Source of the DNA: Streptomyces sp. S3(2020)
Lineage (GTDB): Bacteria; Actinomycetota; Actinomycetes; Streptomycetales; Streptomycetaceae
Direction of reading: 5' to 3'
Length of the DNA stretch: 36,072 nucleotides
Assembly (NCBI RefSeq): GCF_013044505.1
Contig: NZ_JABERD010000094.1
Location: 1 to 36,072 of the forward strand
Part shown: one piece after another, positions 1 through 7,241 of the stretch
How positions within the stretch are numbered: position 1 is the first letter of the stretch
Layout of the letters: each line of letters starts with the position of its first letter
Translations under genes and position numbers: made by a program
The notes under the pieces: generated by a model
Database searches by the model: none
Told to the model about the DNA's origin: nothing
The model's input: only the letters and a program-made list of their open reading frames with translations

Positions 1-529
1 GTCGGGGAAAGGGACAGGGGGGGAGCGCGTGGCGGAGGGGCGGGCGGCCCGCCGTCGGCTGGGTGGGCATGGAGCGGGCCGCGGGGACCGTCGGTACCGA
101 GGGGAGACCGGTGTTGACGCTGACCGTGTGGGTGCTCGGTGCCTCGGCGGTGCGCTCGGCCTCGGCGGCCGCCTGGGTCACGGCGCGGCGTGCGCCGTAG
201 CGGCGGTGGACCGCCTGCTTGGTGACCCCGAGCGCGGAGCCCACCGCGTCCCACGAGAAGCCGAGCGAGCGGTCGAAGTCGACGGCGGCCGTCACCAGGG
301 TCTCGACGCTGTCCCGCAGCTCCTGCGCGAGACGGACCGTCGGCGCGGGGGCGCGTCCGTAGACGACGAAGCCCGTGGAGGGGCCGGAGCGGCGCGGGCG
401 GTAGACGTTGCCCAACTGGGCGGTGAGCGTGCGCAGTGCGTCCACCTGCCGGCGGACCCGCTCGATGTCCCGCACCAGCAAGTGCAGGCTGGCCCGAGCC
501 TGGGCGTCGTGGGTTGCGTGGTCGGCCAT
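1..529 (-). CDS. Helix-turn-helix hypothetical protein, 3' end cut by window edge
   Basis: Reading leftward from an ATG at 529, an uninterrupted frame runs off the window edge after 176 codons, so the C-terminus is missing. The N-terminal half is helical and charged (MADHATHDAQARASLHLL...). Residues ~100-125 (FSWDAVGSALGVTKQAVHRRYG) look like a helix-turn-helix of the kind that reads 'is this cell dividing/which promoter' in small actinobacterial regulators. The last ~45 codons are Pro/Thr/Ala-rich and probably disordered. A GAGAGG ribosome site precedes the ATG. It is divergent from fmt. I do not recognise a named family; the DNA-binding role is inferred from the HTH only. Confidence 0.7.
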   Translation of the reverse strand, partial: MADHATHDAQARASLHLLVRDIERVRRQVDALRTLTAQLGNVYRPRRSGPSTGFVVYGRAPAPTVRLAQELRDSVETLVTAAVDFDRSLGFSWDAVGSALGVTKQAVHRRYGARRAVTQAAAEAERTAEAPSTHTVSVNTGLPSVPTVPAARSMPTQPTAGRPPLRHALPPCPFPR

Positions 530-554
530 GAACAAGCCTCTCGAACCGGCGATG

Positions 555-582
555 AAAAGGATCGGGCCGCTGCAGCGGCCCG
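555..582 (-). terminator. Perfect 20-bp palindrome with T-run: possible leader attenuator
   Basis: CGGGCCGCTGCAGCGGCCCG at 563-582 is perfectly self-complementary. Read on the minus strand it is followed by ATCCTTTT (T-run at 555-558). It lies ~25 bases upstream of the minus-strand start at 529. The shape is that of an intrinsic terminator or attenuator in the leader of that gene; function is inferred. Confidence 0.45.
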
Positions 583-782
583 TTGTGGTCAACTCTTTCT
601 TGACCAACGCGTGGGCGCTCCGCTGGTCACGCAGTGGGGGCGTAGCGGCATATGCGTGCGCCCCGGGAGGAGGGTGTGCGCCTCGGCTCCCGCACGCTCC
701 ACTCGGTCGGCGGTATTTCTTTCCGTGGTCATAGACTTGTGCGTTGCCCGCACACCCCCGCCCGAGAGGCCCGAACCCACCC

Positions 783-1715
783 ATGAAGCTCGTCTTCGCC
801 GGTACCCCCGAGGTCGCCGTTCCCGCTCTGGACGCTCTGATCGCCTCCGGGCGGCACGAGGTGGCCGCCGTCGTCACGCGACCCGACGCACCGGCCGGGC
901 GTGGACGCAGGCTCGTCGCGAGCCCGGTGGCCGAGCGGGCCGTGGAGGCGGGCATCGAGGTGCTGAAGCCCCTCAAGCCGCGGGACCCGGAGTTCCTGGA
1001 GCGGCTCCGGGAGATCGCCCCCGACTGCTGTCCCGTCGTCGCCTACGGGGCGCTGCTGCCCCGCGTCGCCCTCGACATCCCCGCCCACGGCTGGGTCAAC
1101 CTGCACTTCTCGCTGCTGCCCGCCTGGCGCGGGGCCGCGCCCGTGCAGCACTCCATCATGGCGGGCGACGAGATCACCGGGGCCTCCACCTTCCTCATCG
1201 AGGAAGGCCTCGACTCCGGGCCCGTCTACGGCACCGTCACCGAGGAGATCCGGCACACCGACACCAGCGGCGACCTGCTGACCCGGCTCGCCTTCGCCGG
1301 CTCCGGACTGCTCGCCGCGACCATGGACGGGATCGAGGACGGCACCCTGAAGGCCGTACCGCAGCCCGCCGACGGCATCACCCTCGCCCCGAAGATCACC
1401 GTCGAGGACGCGCAGGTCGACTGGCGCACCCCGGCCCTGCGGGTCGACCGGGTCGTGCGCGGATGCACGCCCGCGCCCGGCGCCTGGACGGTCTTCCGCG
1501 GTGAGCGGCTCAAGCTCATCCAGGTCCAGCCCGCGCCCGAGCGCACCGACCTCGCTCCGGGACAGCTCGCCGTCGGCAAGAACAGCGTCCACGTCGGCAC
1601 CGGCTCCTACGGCGTGGAGCTGCTGTGGGTGCAGGCCCAGGGCAAGAAGCCGATGAAGGCCGCCGACTGGGCGCGCGGGGTGCGGATCGGCGAGAGCGAG
1701 AGCCTGGGCGCGTAG
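783..1715 (+). CDS. fmt: Methionyl-tRNA formyltransferase
   Basis: Transfers a formyl group from 10-formyl-tetrahydrofolate to Met-tRNAfMet in the cytoplasm, giving the initiator tRNA. The protein starts MKLVFAGTPEVAVPALDAL, the family's characteristic N-terminus. The catalytic-domain motif SLLPAWRGAAPVQ follows at residues ~110-122, and the C-terminal tRNA-binding domain fills ~205-310. The 310-residue length is normal for the family. I chose the ATG at 783, not a GTG at 744, because family similarity begins there and GAGAGG lies upstream. It is followed by rsmB after ~100 bp, the usual actinobacterial neighbour. Confidence 0.95.
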   Translation: MKLVFAGTPEVAVPALDALIASGRHEVAAVVTRPDAPAGRGRRLVASPVAERAVEAGIEVLKPLKPRDPEFLERLREIAPDCCPVVAYGALLPRVALDIPAHGWVNLHFSLLPAWRGAAPVQHSIMAGDEITGASTFLIEEGLDSGPVYGTVTEEIRHTDTSGDLLTRLAFAGSGLLAATMDGIEDGTLKAVPQPADGITLAPKITVEDAQVDWRTPALRVDRVVRGCTPAPGAWTVFRGERLKLIQVQPAPERTDLAPGQLAVGKNSVHVGTGSYGVELLWVQAQGKKPMKAADWARGVRIGESESLGA

Positions 1716-1815
1716 CAACGCGTGCCGGCGGCGGGACCCCTCGGCGGGTCACGCGCGCACAGGTGGGACGTACGCTTGGTGCGTATCCCGTCAACACATC
1801 CGGAGCACCTTTTTC

Positions 1816-3234
1816 GTGAGCGACCAGTCCCGTGGGCCCCGCCCGTCCGGCAAGCCCTACCGTCGGCCCAAGAAGGACCCCGTCCGCTTCCTCGCCTTCG
1901 AGGCCCTGCGGGCCGTGGACGAGCGGGACGCGTACGCCAACCTCGTGCTGCCGCCGCTGCTGCGCAAGGCGCGGGAGAAGGGCGATTTCGACGGACGGGA
2001 CGCGGCGCTGGCCACCGAGCTCGTCTACGGGACGCTCCGGCGCCAGGGGACGTACGACGCCGTCATCGCCGCGTGCGTCGACCGGCCGCTCCGCGAGGTC
2101 GACCCGCCGGTCCTCGATGTGCTGAGCCTCGGGGTCCATCAGCTGCTCGGGACGCGGATTCCCACGCATGCCGCGGTGTCCGCCTCCGTCGAGCTCGCGC
2201 GCGTGGTGCTCGGCGACGGGCGGGCCAAGTTCGTCAACGCCGTGCTGCGGAAGGTCGCGCAGGACGATCTGGACGGGTGGATCGCCCGTGTGGCCCCGCC
2301 CTACGAGGACGACCCCGAGGAGCATCTCGCCGTCGTGCACTCGCACCCCCGCTGGGTCGTCTCCGCGCTGTGGGACTCGCTCGGCGGCCCGCGGGCCGGC
2401 ATCGAGGAGCTGCTGGCGGCGGACAACGAACGGCCCGAGGTGACGCTGGTCGCCCGGCCCGGACGGGCCGGCACCGACGAACTGCTGCGGGAGGAGGCCG
2501 CCGTCGCCGGGCGCTGGTCGCCGTACGCCGTGCGGCTGGCCGAGGGCGGCGAGCCCGGGGCGATCGACGCCGTACGGGAAGGCCGTGCGGGCGTGCAGGA
2601 CGAGGGCAGCCAGTTGGTGGCCCTGGCGCTCGCCAACGCGCCTCTGGAGGGGCCGGACGGGACATGGCTCGACGGGTGTGCGGGGCCCGGTGGCAAGGCC
2701 GCGCTGCTCGCCGCGCTGGCCGCGGAGCGGGGTGCGGTGTTGCTGGCCTCCGAGAAGCAGCCGCATCGGGCCGGGCTCGTGGCGAAGGCGCTGGCCGGGA
2801 ATCCGGGGCCGTATCAGGTCATCGCCGCGGACGGGCTCAAGCCGCCGTGGCGGTCGGGCGGGTTCGACCGGGTGCTGATGGATGTGCCGTGCACCGGTCT
2901 GGGGGCGTTGCGGCGGCGGCCCGAGGCGCGGTGGCGTCGGCGGCCGGAGGATCTTGAGGGGTTCGGGCCGTTGCAGCGGGGGCTGTTGAAGACCGCGCTG
3001 GACTCCGTCAGGGTGGGCGGGGTGGTGGGGTATGCGACCTGTTCGCCGCATCTTGCCGAGACTCGGGCGGTTGTTGAGGACGTGCTCAAGCAGTGGCCTG
3101 AGGCCGAGCTGATTGATGCGCGGCCGTTGCTTCCGGGGGTGCCGGGGCTTGGTGAAGGGCCGGATGTGCAGTTGTGGCCGCATGTGCATGGGACCGACGC
3201 GATGTATCTGGCGTTGATCCGTCGAACGGGGTGA
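1816..3234 (+). CDS. rsmB: 16S rRNA m5C967 methyltransferase RsmB/Sun (NusB-NOL1/NOP2 fusion)
   Basis: S-adenosylmethionine-dependent methyltransferase expected to modify a cytosine of 16S rRNA. A NusB-like RNA-binding domain covers residues ~15-150 (FLAFEALRAVDERDAYANLVLP). The Rossmann methyltransferase domain follows, with the SAM motif GCAGPGGKAALLAAL (~291-305). Both catalytic cysteines are present, in DVPCTGLGALRRRP and in YATCSPHLAETR. The length of 472 aa is typical. The start is the GTG at 1816, with CGGAG upstream. The last ~200 bp use more A/T-ending codons than the rest of the gene. The TGA is only 13 bp from the left end of the transposable element, so any native terminator has probably been displaced. 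Confidence 0.93.
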   Translation: MSDQSRGPRPSGKPYRRPKKDPVRFLAFEALRAVDERDAYANLVLPPLLRKAREKGDFDGRDAALATELVYGTLRRQGTYDAVIAACVDRPLREVDPPVLDVLSLGVHQLLGTRIPTHAAVSASVELARVVLGDGRAKFVNAVLRKVAQDDLDGWIARVAPPYEDDPEEHLAVVHSHPRWVVSALWDSLGGPRAGIEELLAADNERPEVTLVARPGRAGTDELLREEAAVAGRWSPYAVRLAEGGEPGAIDAVREGRAGVQDEGSQLVALALANAPLEGPDGTWLDGCAGPGGKAALLAALAAERGAVLLASEKQPHRAGLVAKALAGNPGPYQVIAADGLKPPWRSGGFDRVLMDVPCTGLGALRRRPEARWRRRPEDLEGFGPLQRGLLKTALDSVRVGGVVGYATCSPHLAETRAVVEDVLKQWPEAELIDARPLLPGVPGLGEGPDVQLWPHVHGTDAMYLALIRRTG

Positions 3235-3242
3235 GGTTCGAC

Positions 3243-3247
3243 TTTTC
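3243..3247. repeat. 5-bp target-site duplication, left copy (TTTTC)
   Basis: TTTTC abuts the left terminus TGTAGGCCCT. The same pentamer abuts the right terminus at 11699-11703. It lies 8 bp after the rsmB TGA. Confidence 0.9.
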
Positions 3248-3323
3248 TGTAGGCCCTCAAAATGAGTGACCAATTCTCACTCTGGTTGGCCAGTGTCCGA
3301 CCAATTGGTCACCGAAGTGAGAC
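3248..3323 (+). promoter_or_regulatory. Left transposon end with putative TnsB-binding repeats
   Basis: After the terminal repeat come GAGTGA/TCACTC inverted halves (3264-3269, 3277-3282). GACCAATT is directly repeated 31 bp apart (3268-3275, 3299-3306). The second copy lies in the palindrome GACCAATTGGTC (3299-3310). A CTCAC-n7-GGCCA arrangement (3276-3292) resembles two sites in the right end, and GTGAGAC occurs at 3317-3323. Repeated short sites just inside each end are expected for TnsB binding. Bases 3324-3468 hold no gene I can support. Confidence 0.6.
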
Positions 3324-3468
3324 GGGTGGACGTTCGGACCTCGCTCGTGCGTGTGGAGGTTCGCGGCGCTCACCCTCTGTACGGCTCGCTGTTTCCGTGT
3401 GACCTTCAAGGTGATGGGACTTGCAGCTCTTGCTTTGAGGCCATCGCTCCGCTTTCTCGGGAGGTCGC

Positions 3469-4482
3469 ATGGCGAGGTCTAGCGGTTCCGTCTCGGTGAA
3501 GTTGCGTAGAAGTGACGGCAAGATCGCAGAGAGGACCTGGCCGCACGCGAGTGTTGATGATCTCCTGGAGTTCTCCACCCCGTGGCGTACGTTCCGTTGG
3601 TATTACGGGCAGAAGCATTACTCGGGATTCTACTGGTCCTCGACTATGCACTCCCATGTGATCTATGAATCGCGACTGGAACTAACGCGGTTGATTTATG
3701 CTGACTTTACACGGGATGGCAGGGCTATATTTGCTCAGCCGTTTTTGATTACGGCAGAAATCGATGGGGCGTTAAGGAGGCATGTCCCCGATTTCTTGAT
3801 TCTTCGAGACGGCATGGTTCCTTTGGTCGTGGATGTCAAGCCCCGTCATTTGCTGACGCGGCCCAAGATCTCTTTCTCGCTCGGCTGGGCTCGTAAGGTG
3901 ATGGAGTCTTGTGGCTGGGAATTCCAGGCGTGGTGTGAGCCTCCGGAGAAGGAGCTGGCCAACCTCCGATTCCTGGCTGGTTATCGGCGTGACTGGCTTT
4001 TCGCGGCGGAGATACTGGAAGAAATTCGCGGCCGTGACCTTCATGGAGCGACTTTAGGAGAGGCGTTCCGTTCATTCCCTGCCTGGCCTGATGAGCTTGT
4101 TCGCGCCGCTGTCCTGCATCTGCTGTGGAATCAGGATCTGTCCACTGATTTGAGCGATATTCTTTCCGAGCGGCATCTATTGCGCCAGGAGCCAGCCGCG
4201 GTCGTGGGTGCCGGGATGAATACGCTGCCTGACCCGATCGAGGATTCCGAGTGCGGCGACAGGGATGTTGCCCCACCGCAGCCCGCCGGAAATAGGAACA
4301 GGGGAGGACGGATGAGCGGAGACGGTGCGGTACGCGTAGGTGTGGGGACACGGTTCCATTACGACGGTGAAGTCGTCACTGTCGAGGAAATGTTCGGAGC
4401 TGCAGCCGGAAATGAGATCCTGGTCGGGCCGCAGGCGCTAGGGAGGGGTCGCCTCATGGGCAGCGCTCAATGGAAAAGATAG
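3469..4482 (+). CDS. tnsA: TnsA-like transposase endonuclease reading into a truncated TnsB N-terminus
   Basis: TnsA is the restriction-type endonuclease that cuts the 5' ends of a Tn7-like element, in partnership with the DDE transposase TnsB. The catalytic set is visible: E67 (in VIYESRLELTRL), D108 (HVPDFLIL) and D122-x-K124 (VVDVKP), the E...D...xK pattern of TnsA. The helical C-terminal part runs to ~residue 250. At codon 282 an in-frame ATG (4312) begins a segment (MSGDGAVRVGVGTRFHYDGE...) that looks like the start of an actinobacterial TnsB. It continues ~40 codons, then enters right-end repeat sequence and stops at 4482. Either the tnsA stop was lost or this is a TnsAB fusion remnant; TnsB's catalytic domain is absent. 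GGGAGG precedes the ATG. Codon use is visibly richer in A/T than in neighbouring chromosomal genes, consistent with transfer. TnsA activity may survive; transposition should not. Confidence 0.82.
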   Translation: MARSSGSVSVKLRRSDGKIAERTWPHASVDDLLEFSTPWRTFRWYYGQKHYSGFYWSSTMHSHVIYESRLELTRLIYADFTRDGRAIFAQPFLITAEIDGALRRHVPDFLILRDGMVPLVVDVKPRHLLTRPKISFSLGWARKVMESCGWEFQAWCEPPEKELANLRFLAGYRRDWLFAAEILEEIRGRDLHGATLGEAFRSFPAWPDELVRAAVLHLLWNQDLSTDLSDILSERHLLRQEPAAVVGAGMNTLPDPIEDSECGDRDVAPPQPAGNRNRGGRMSGDGAVRVGVGTRFHYDGEVVTVEEMFGAAAGNEILVGPQALGRGRLMGSAQWKR

Positions 4483-4541
4483 TGATGCAGACTCCGTGGC
4501 CACTGAGCGAGACAAACGCCAGAACCCCAGGTCATCTAAGC
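4462..4541 (+). repeat. Internal direct copy of the right-end subterminal sequence
   Basis: Aligned by eye, 4462-4541 matches 11589-11668 in the same orientation at about 71 of 80 positions, without gaps. The shared core includes CAGACTCCGTGGCCACTGAG and CGCCAGAACCCCAGGTCAT. The internal copy lacks the outer terminus (no AGGGCCTACA follows). One of its two GGCCA sites is altered (TGGAA at 4471). It starts inside the tail of the tnsA/tnsB' frame and ends 30 bp before the stop of the peptidase-regulator gene. Confidence 0.88.
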
Positions 4542-4571
4542 AGCTAACACACCCTTACCATGCTGTCACTG

Positions 4572-5705
4572 CTAGGAGGCCGTTCTGCTGCTGGCAGTGA
4601 TGGCTTCGAGATCGAAGTCGCGCTTGAGTTTATTTCCTTCCCTCCAGTCCAGCGCCTTATCGTGTTGTAGGCGGCCCACGACGATTCCGGGCGCGATACC
4701 GACTTGTTCTGCGAATCTACTGATTTGCGTGAACGGTTTGGGTTGTCGTCGAAGTGCCGTGTAGGCTGATTCATGTTCCGGGGGGATCAGGGTTTGGGCT
4801 GCGAAAATGTTTGCTTCCTGTTCCGCTGGGCTTGTTCCTTTGAAGGGATCCTCATCGAGGAAGGTCAGCCGCTTTCCGTGCAGTAGGACGTGTCCGATCT
4901 CATGGAAAAAGGTGAACCAGAAACGGTCGTCTTTCTTGTATCGGTCAGTTAGGGCGATCAATACCTTGTCCGGATTGAGCCACCGGGTCGCGCCCGATAG
5001 ATTGGTATTTTTGAATGCTGGAGAGAAGACAACCGCCACTCCCGCCTCCGCGCAGAGATTAGGCAACTGGGTGAGCCATGTCTCTGGGGCCTGCATGCTC
5101 AGTTCGCGGAGGCCCGGTAGGAGATCTTGCAATGCTTCTCGCCGGAACTGCTTACACTGGCGGCGCCGAGCTTCTATAACAGCCAGCCGGAGCCAGGCGT
5201 AAGTGGAATATTCGTTGGGGGTCGTTGTGGATGATCGACGAAACGCTACGCTGTAGCCGTTCCATAGCTCTTCGGCAACCGCAGGATTGGCGACACCAAA
5301 GAAGTCGAGCAGGCGCTGGACATTGGCAACTGTTTTTTCTCGGTCGGACAGAATGTTTCGGGCAACCAGCTCGGTCAATGGAAACCTGTCGAGCCACTCG
5401 ATTTGGCCGGCCAGGGCGCTTTGTTCCTCCTTTCGGGCCAATTGCGTGCGCCAGTCAGCTTCCAATGTGTTCCATACGGTGGCAGGGACTCCAGTAGCCC
5501 GTTCAAGCAGAAGTGCGGTTTCTGGGCTAAGGGATGCGATGCCCTGCACAATCTGATTGACGTGCTTGGTTGAGAGACCGGTACGGCGGGCGAGATCAGC
5601 TTGAGAAACGCCGAGTTCCTCAAGGGTCTCCTTAAGGGTTTCCCCCGGGTGCGGCACGGTCTGCGGGGAGTACTCGAGGGGATCGGGGGCGCCGAAGGTC
5701 ATCAT
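4572..5705 (-). CDS. HTH-XRE / ImmA-IrrE metallopeptidase fusion (HigA-like regulator)
   Basis: A 377-aa protein. An N-terminal HigA/XRE helix-turn-helix covers residues ~20-75 (LKETLEELGVSQADLARRTGLS). A helical middle follows, then a COG2856 (ImmA/IrrE-like) zinc-protease domain with HEIGH at 268-272 and a probable third ligand in EQEANIFAA (~295-303). In this family the HTH usually represses its own promoter. Proteases of this class (ImmA, IrrE/DdrO, CapP) cleave a repressor after a DNA-damage signal. The gene lies 55 bp downstream of a RelE/HigB-like gene on the same strand, and both diverge from the CBASS operon. I chose the tandem ATG at 5705/5702 because AGGAGAGAGG lies just upstream; a longer frame to 5771 lacks this. 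Its A/T-richer codons differ from the CBASS genes. It could be an antitoxin, a CBASS switch, or both. Confidence 0.85.
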   Translation of the reverse strand: MMTFGAPDPLEYSPQTVPHPGETLKETLEELGVSQADLARRTGLSTKHVNQIVQGIASLSPETALLLERATGVPATVWNTLEADWRTQLARKEEQSALAGQIEWLDRFPLTELVARNILSDREKTVANVQRLLDFFGVANPAVAEELWNGYSVAFRRSSTTTPNEYSTYAWLRLAVIEARRRQCKQFRREALQDLLPGLRELSMQAPETWLTQLPNLCAEAGVAVVFSPAFKNTNLSGATRWLNPDKVLIALTDRYKKDDRFWFTFFHEIGHVLLHGKRLTFLDEDPFKGTSPAEQEANIFAAQTLIPPEHESAYTALRRQPKPFTQISRFAEQVGIAPGIVVGRLQHDKALDWREGNKLKRDFDLEAITASSRTAS

Positions 5706-5760
5706 CGGAGTGTGCCTCTCTCCTGGTGAGGAAGGGGCCGTGCGGGGGCTGGGCGGCGGA

Positions 5761-6132
5761 TCACAGGACAATCTCGGTTACGACGAGGGCTCGGACGGCC
5801 TGCTCGTCGAGGCGTCCGTCGGGAAGCGCGAGGGCCGGGGCGTCGCGCGGCCGTGCGAGGAGATCGGCGGTCGGCCCCAAGGAGATCAAGAGGTAGCCGT
5901 CGCCGCGGGTCGGGTGGTGGCGGAGCCGGGCAGCGGGCAGGCGGCGGAGCTCGGCGAGGTGCGCCACAGCCGATATCTCTCCAAGCCGTCGGCGGATCGC
6001 TGAAGCGAGCGCAGGGCCGTACCGGCTGCGCCTGACGTTGTCGTCGTTGCAGATCCGGGCCAGTTCGCCATCGCCGAAGAGGATCTTCAACCGCCACCTC
6101 TGGAACAGGTTGTCTTTACCGGATCCGTGCAT
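5761..6132 (-). CDS. RelE/HigB-like toxin candidate upstream of the HTH-peptidase
   Basis: A 123-aa basic protein (LKILFGDGELARICNDDNVRRSRYGPAL in pieces) of the small family usually found directly upstream of HTH-ImmA/IrrE genes and annotated as RelE/ParE- or 'killer'-type. The segment ~57-75 (VAHLAELRRLPAARLRHH) followed by a strand-like YLLISL (80-85) fits the RelE/HigB fold. Classic catalytic residues cannot be assigned by eye. The start at 6132 has GAGAGAG upstream; an extended frame to 6342 would overlap the CD-NTase gene and is rejected. Order toxin-then-regulator is that of higBA. If it is a toxin, the likely target is ribosome-bound mRNA, by family analogy only. Confidence 0.62.
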   Translation of the reverse strand: MHGSGKDNLFQRWRLKILFGDGELARICNDDNVRRSRYGPALASAIRRRLGEISAVAHLAELRRLPAARLRHHPTRGDGYLLISLGPTADLLARPRDAPALALPDGRLDEQAVRALVVTEIVL

Positions 6133-6155
6133 GCTACTCTCTCGGCGCAGTGAGT

Positions 6156-6185
6156 TTGATCTCATGCACCAACCAGGTGTATGTA
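6156..6185 (+). promoter_or_regulatory. Putative CBASS promoter (-35 TTGATC, -10 TATGTA)
   Basis: TTGATC (6156-6161) and TATGTA (6180-6185) are separated by 18 bp, ~55 bp upstream of the CD-NTase ATG. The match to a sigma70-type promoter is moderate. The palindrome at 6163-6183 fills the spacer and overlaps the -10 box, so a bound protein would block polymerase. Confidence 0.45.
6163..6183. promoter_or_regulatory. Operator-like palindrome between divergent toxin/regulator and CBASS operons
   Basis: CATGCACC (6163-6170), spacer AACCA, GGTGTATG (6176-6183): 8-bp arms with one mismatch. It is the only strong palindrome in the divergent region that covers promoter elements, and so the natural binding site for the adjacent HTH-peptidase protein. 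Binding is inferred. Confidence 0.62.
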
Positions 6186-6204
6186 ACTTTGAGTAATCAT
6201 TCGT

Positions 6205-6221
6205 CGCGGGATGGTCCCGCG
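6205..6221 (+). promoter_or_regulatory. Leader hairpin next to the CBASS ribosome-binding site
   Basis: CGCGGGA-TGG-TCCCGCG (6205-6221) is a perfect 7-bp stem with a 3-base loop. The ribosome site GGAGGAAGG (6221-6229) starts at its last base. It may insulate or modulate translation of the CD-NTase. Confidence 0.4.
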
Positions 6222-6238
6222 GAGGAAGGCGGGACCCG

Positions 6239-7237
6239 ATGGCGGGAGAGAGCCACGTCAACCACAAGGTTCTGGCGAAGCACGCCGAGAACAAGGTGAA
6301 CGTGCCGCGGGATGACGCCAAAGAGCGCCGGAGGCAGGTCAACCACCTGAGGGCGCGCTTGGAGTCCTACATCGACGACCACCCGGACTACGACCTGGTC
6401 AAGCTCCGCGCGTCGGGCAGCACCGCGAAGCACACCGCGATCAAGCGCCGCAAGGGCGAGGGCTCCGATGCCGACGTCGCGGCCTACGTCCGCTCCTGTG
6501 ACCCCGACACACCCGAGTCCGACCTGCTGGAGTGGCTGCGGGACCGCTGCATCGAGGTGTACGGGAAGACGAAGGTCGCGGACGACTTCGTCATTTCGCA
6601 GCACGCCGTTGGGATCACCCTCCGCGGCTCCGGTCTCAAGATCGATGTCGCGCCGGTGCTGGACACCGGGGAATCCGACGACAAGGGCTACCTGATCACC
6701 CGGCAGGGAGAGCGGGTGCTGACCTCCGTCACCCAGCACCTCGAGTTCATCCGGACTCGGAAGAAGAAGGCCGGCCCCGGCTACGCGGAGCTCATCCGGC
6801 TGCTCAAGGCCTGGATCCGCGAGAGCAAGCGTCTCGACCCCGACCTGCGCTGCAAGAGTTTCCTGCTCGAACTCATCGTTGCGCACCTCTGGGACAACGG
6901 CTGGAACGGCGAGTCCCTGGAAGTCGACGACTACCCGCGCGCGATCGAGCAGGTCCTGGCCTACATCGTCCGTACCGGTCTGAAGTCCCCGATCGTCTTC
7001 GACGACTTCTACGACCCCGGTGACGTGCTGACCACCTACGAGGCCATCCAGGTCTGGGACCCGGTCAACCCGGAGAACAACGTCGCCTCCAGTTACACCG
7101 AGCACGACCGTCAGCGCCTTGTGGACCAGGCCGCCACCTCGCTGGACGAAATCTCCTGGGCCGCGACCGCACCGACGAAGGGCGACGCCAACGACGCATG
7201 GCGCACGCTGTTCGGCCCCTCCTTCGAAGGAGCGTGA
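6239..7237 (+). CDS. CBASS CD-NTase (oligonucleotide cyclase, clade C/D-like)
   Basis: cGAS/DncV-like nucleotidyltransferase that senses infection and makes a cyclic oligonucleotide second messenger. The catalytic signature is intact: G60-S61 (RASGSTAKHT), D77-x-D79 (EGSDADVAAYV) and the third acidic residue D136 (GLKIDVAPVL). A helical nucleotidyltransferase-associated domain follows, e.g. PGYAELIRLLKAWI and SFLLELIVAHLW. The length of 332 aa suits clade C/D enzymes. Those paired with HORMA and TRIP13 proteins are known in some cases to make cyclic tri-adenylate; the product here is unknown. The ATG at 6239 has a strong GGAGGAAGG. The HORMA gene starts 5 bp after the stop, so this is the first gene of the operon. 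Confidence 0.9.
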   Translation: MAGESHVNHKVLAKHAENKVNVPRDDAKERRRQVNHLRARLESYIDDHPDYDLVKLRASGSTAKHTAIKRRKGEGSDADVAAYVRSCDPDTPESDLLEWLRDRCIEVYGKTKVADDFVISQHAVGITLRGSGLKIDVAPVLDTGESDDKGYLITRQGERVLTSVTQHLEFIRTRKKKAGPGYAELIRLLKAWIRESKRLDPDLRCKSFLLELIVAHLWDNGWNGESLEVDDYPRAIEQVLAYIVRTGLKSPIVFDDFYDPGDVLTTYEAIQVWDPVNPENNVASSYTEHDRQRLVDQAATSLDEISWAATAPTKGDANDAWRTLFGPSFEGA

Positions 7238-7241
7238 AACC

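Noticed and set aside
408..734. 108-codon plus-strand frame opposite the left-edge gene
   Set aside because: No motif or ribosome site; opposite the HTH gene and into its leader.
1516..3273. 585-codon open frame on the minus strand across rsmB
   Set aside because: Antisense shadow of a well-supported gene; low-complexity Arg/Pro/Gly composition with no recognisable domain.
3266..3499. 77-codon frame in the transposon left end
   Set aside because: It lies over the repeated TnsB-type sites and overlaps the tnsA start; no protein-like features.
4542..4571. A complete second transposon terminus after the internal repeat
   Set aside because: No AGGGCCTACA or TGT/ACA tip follows 4541, so this is only a subterminal copy.
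6133..6342. N-terminal extension of the toxin-like protein
   Set aside because: It would overlap the CD-NTase start and its ribosome site, and the extra residues resemble no RelE/HigB protein; the start at 6132 has its own ribosome site.
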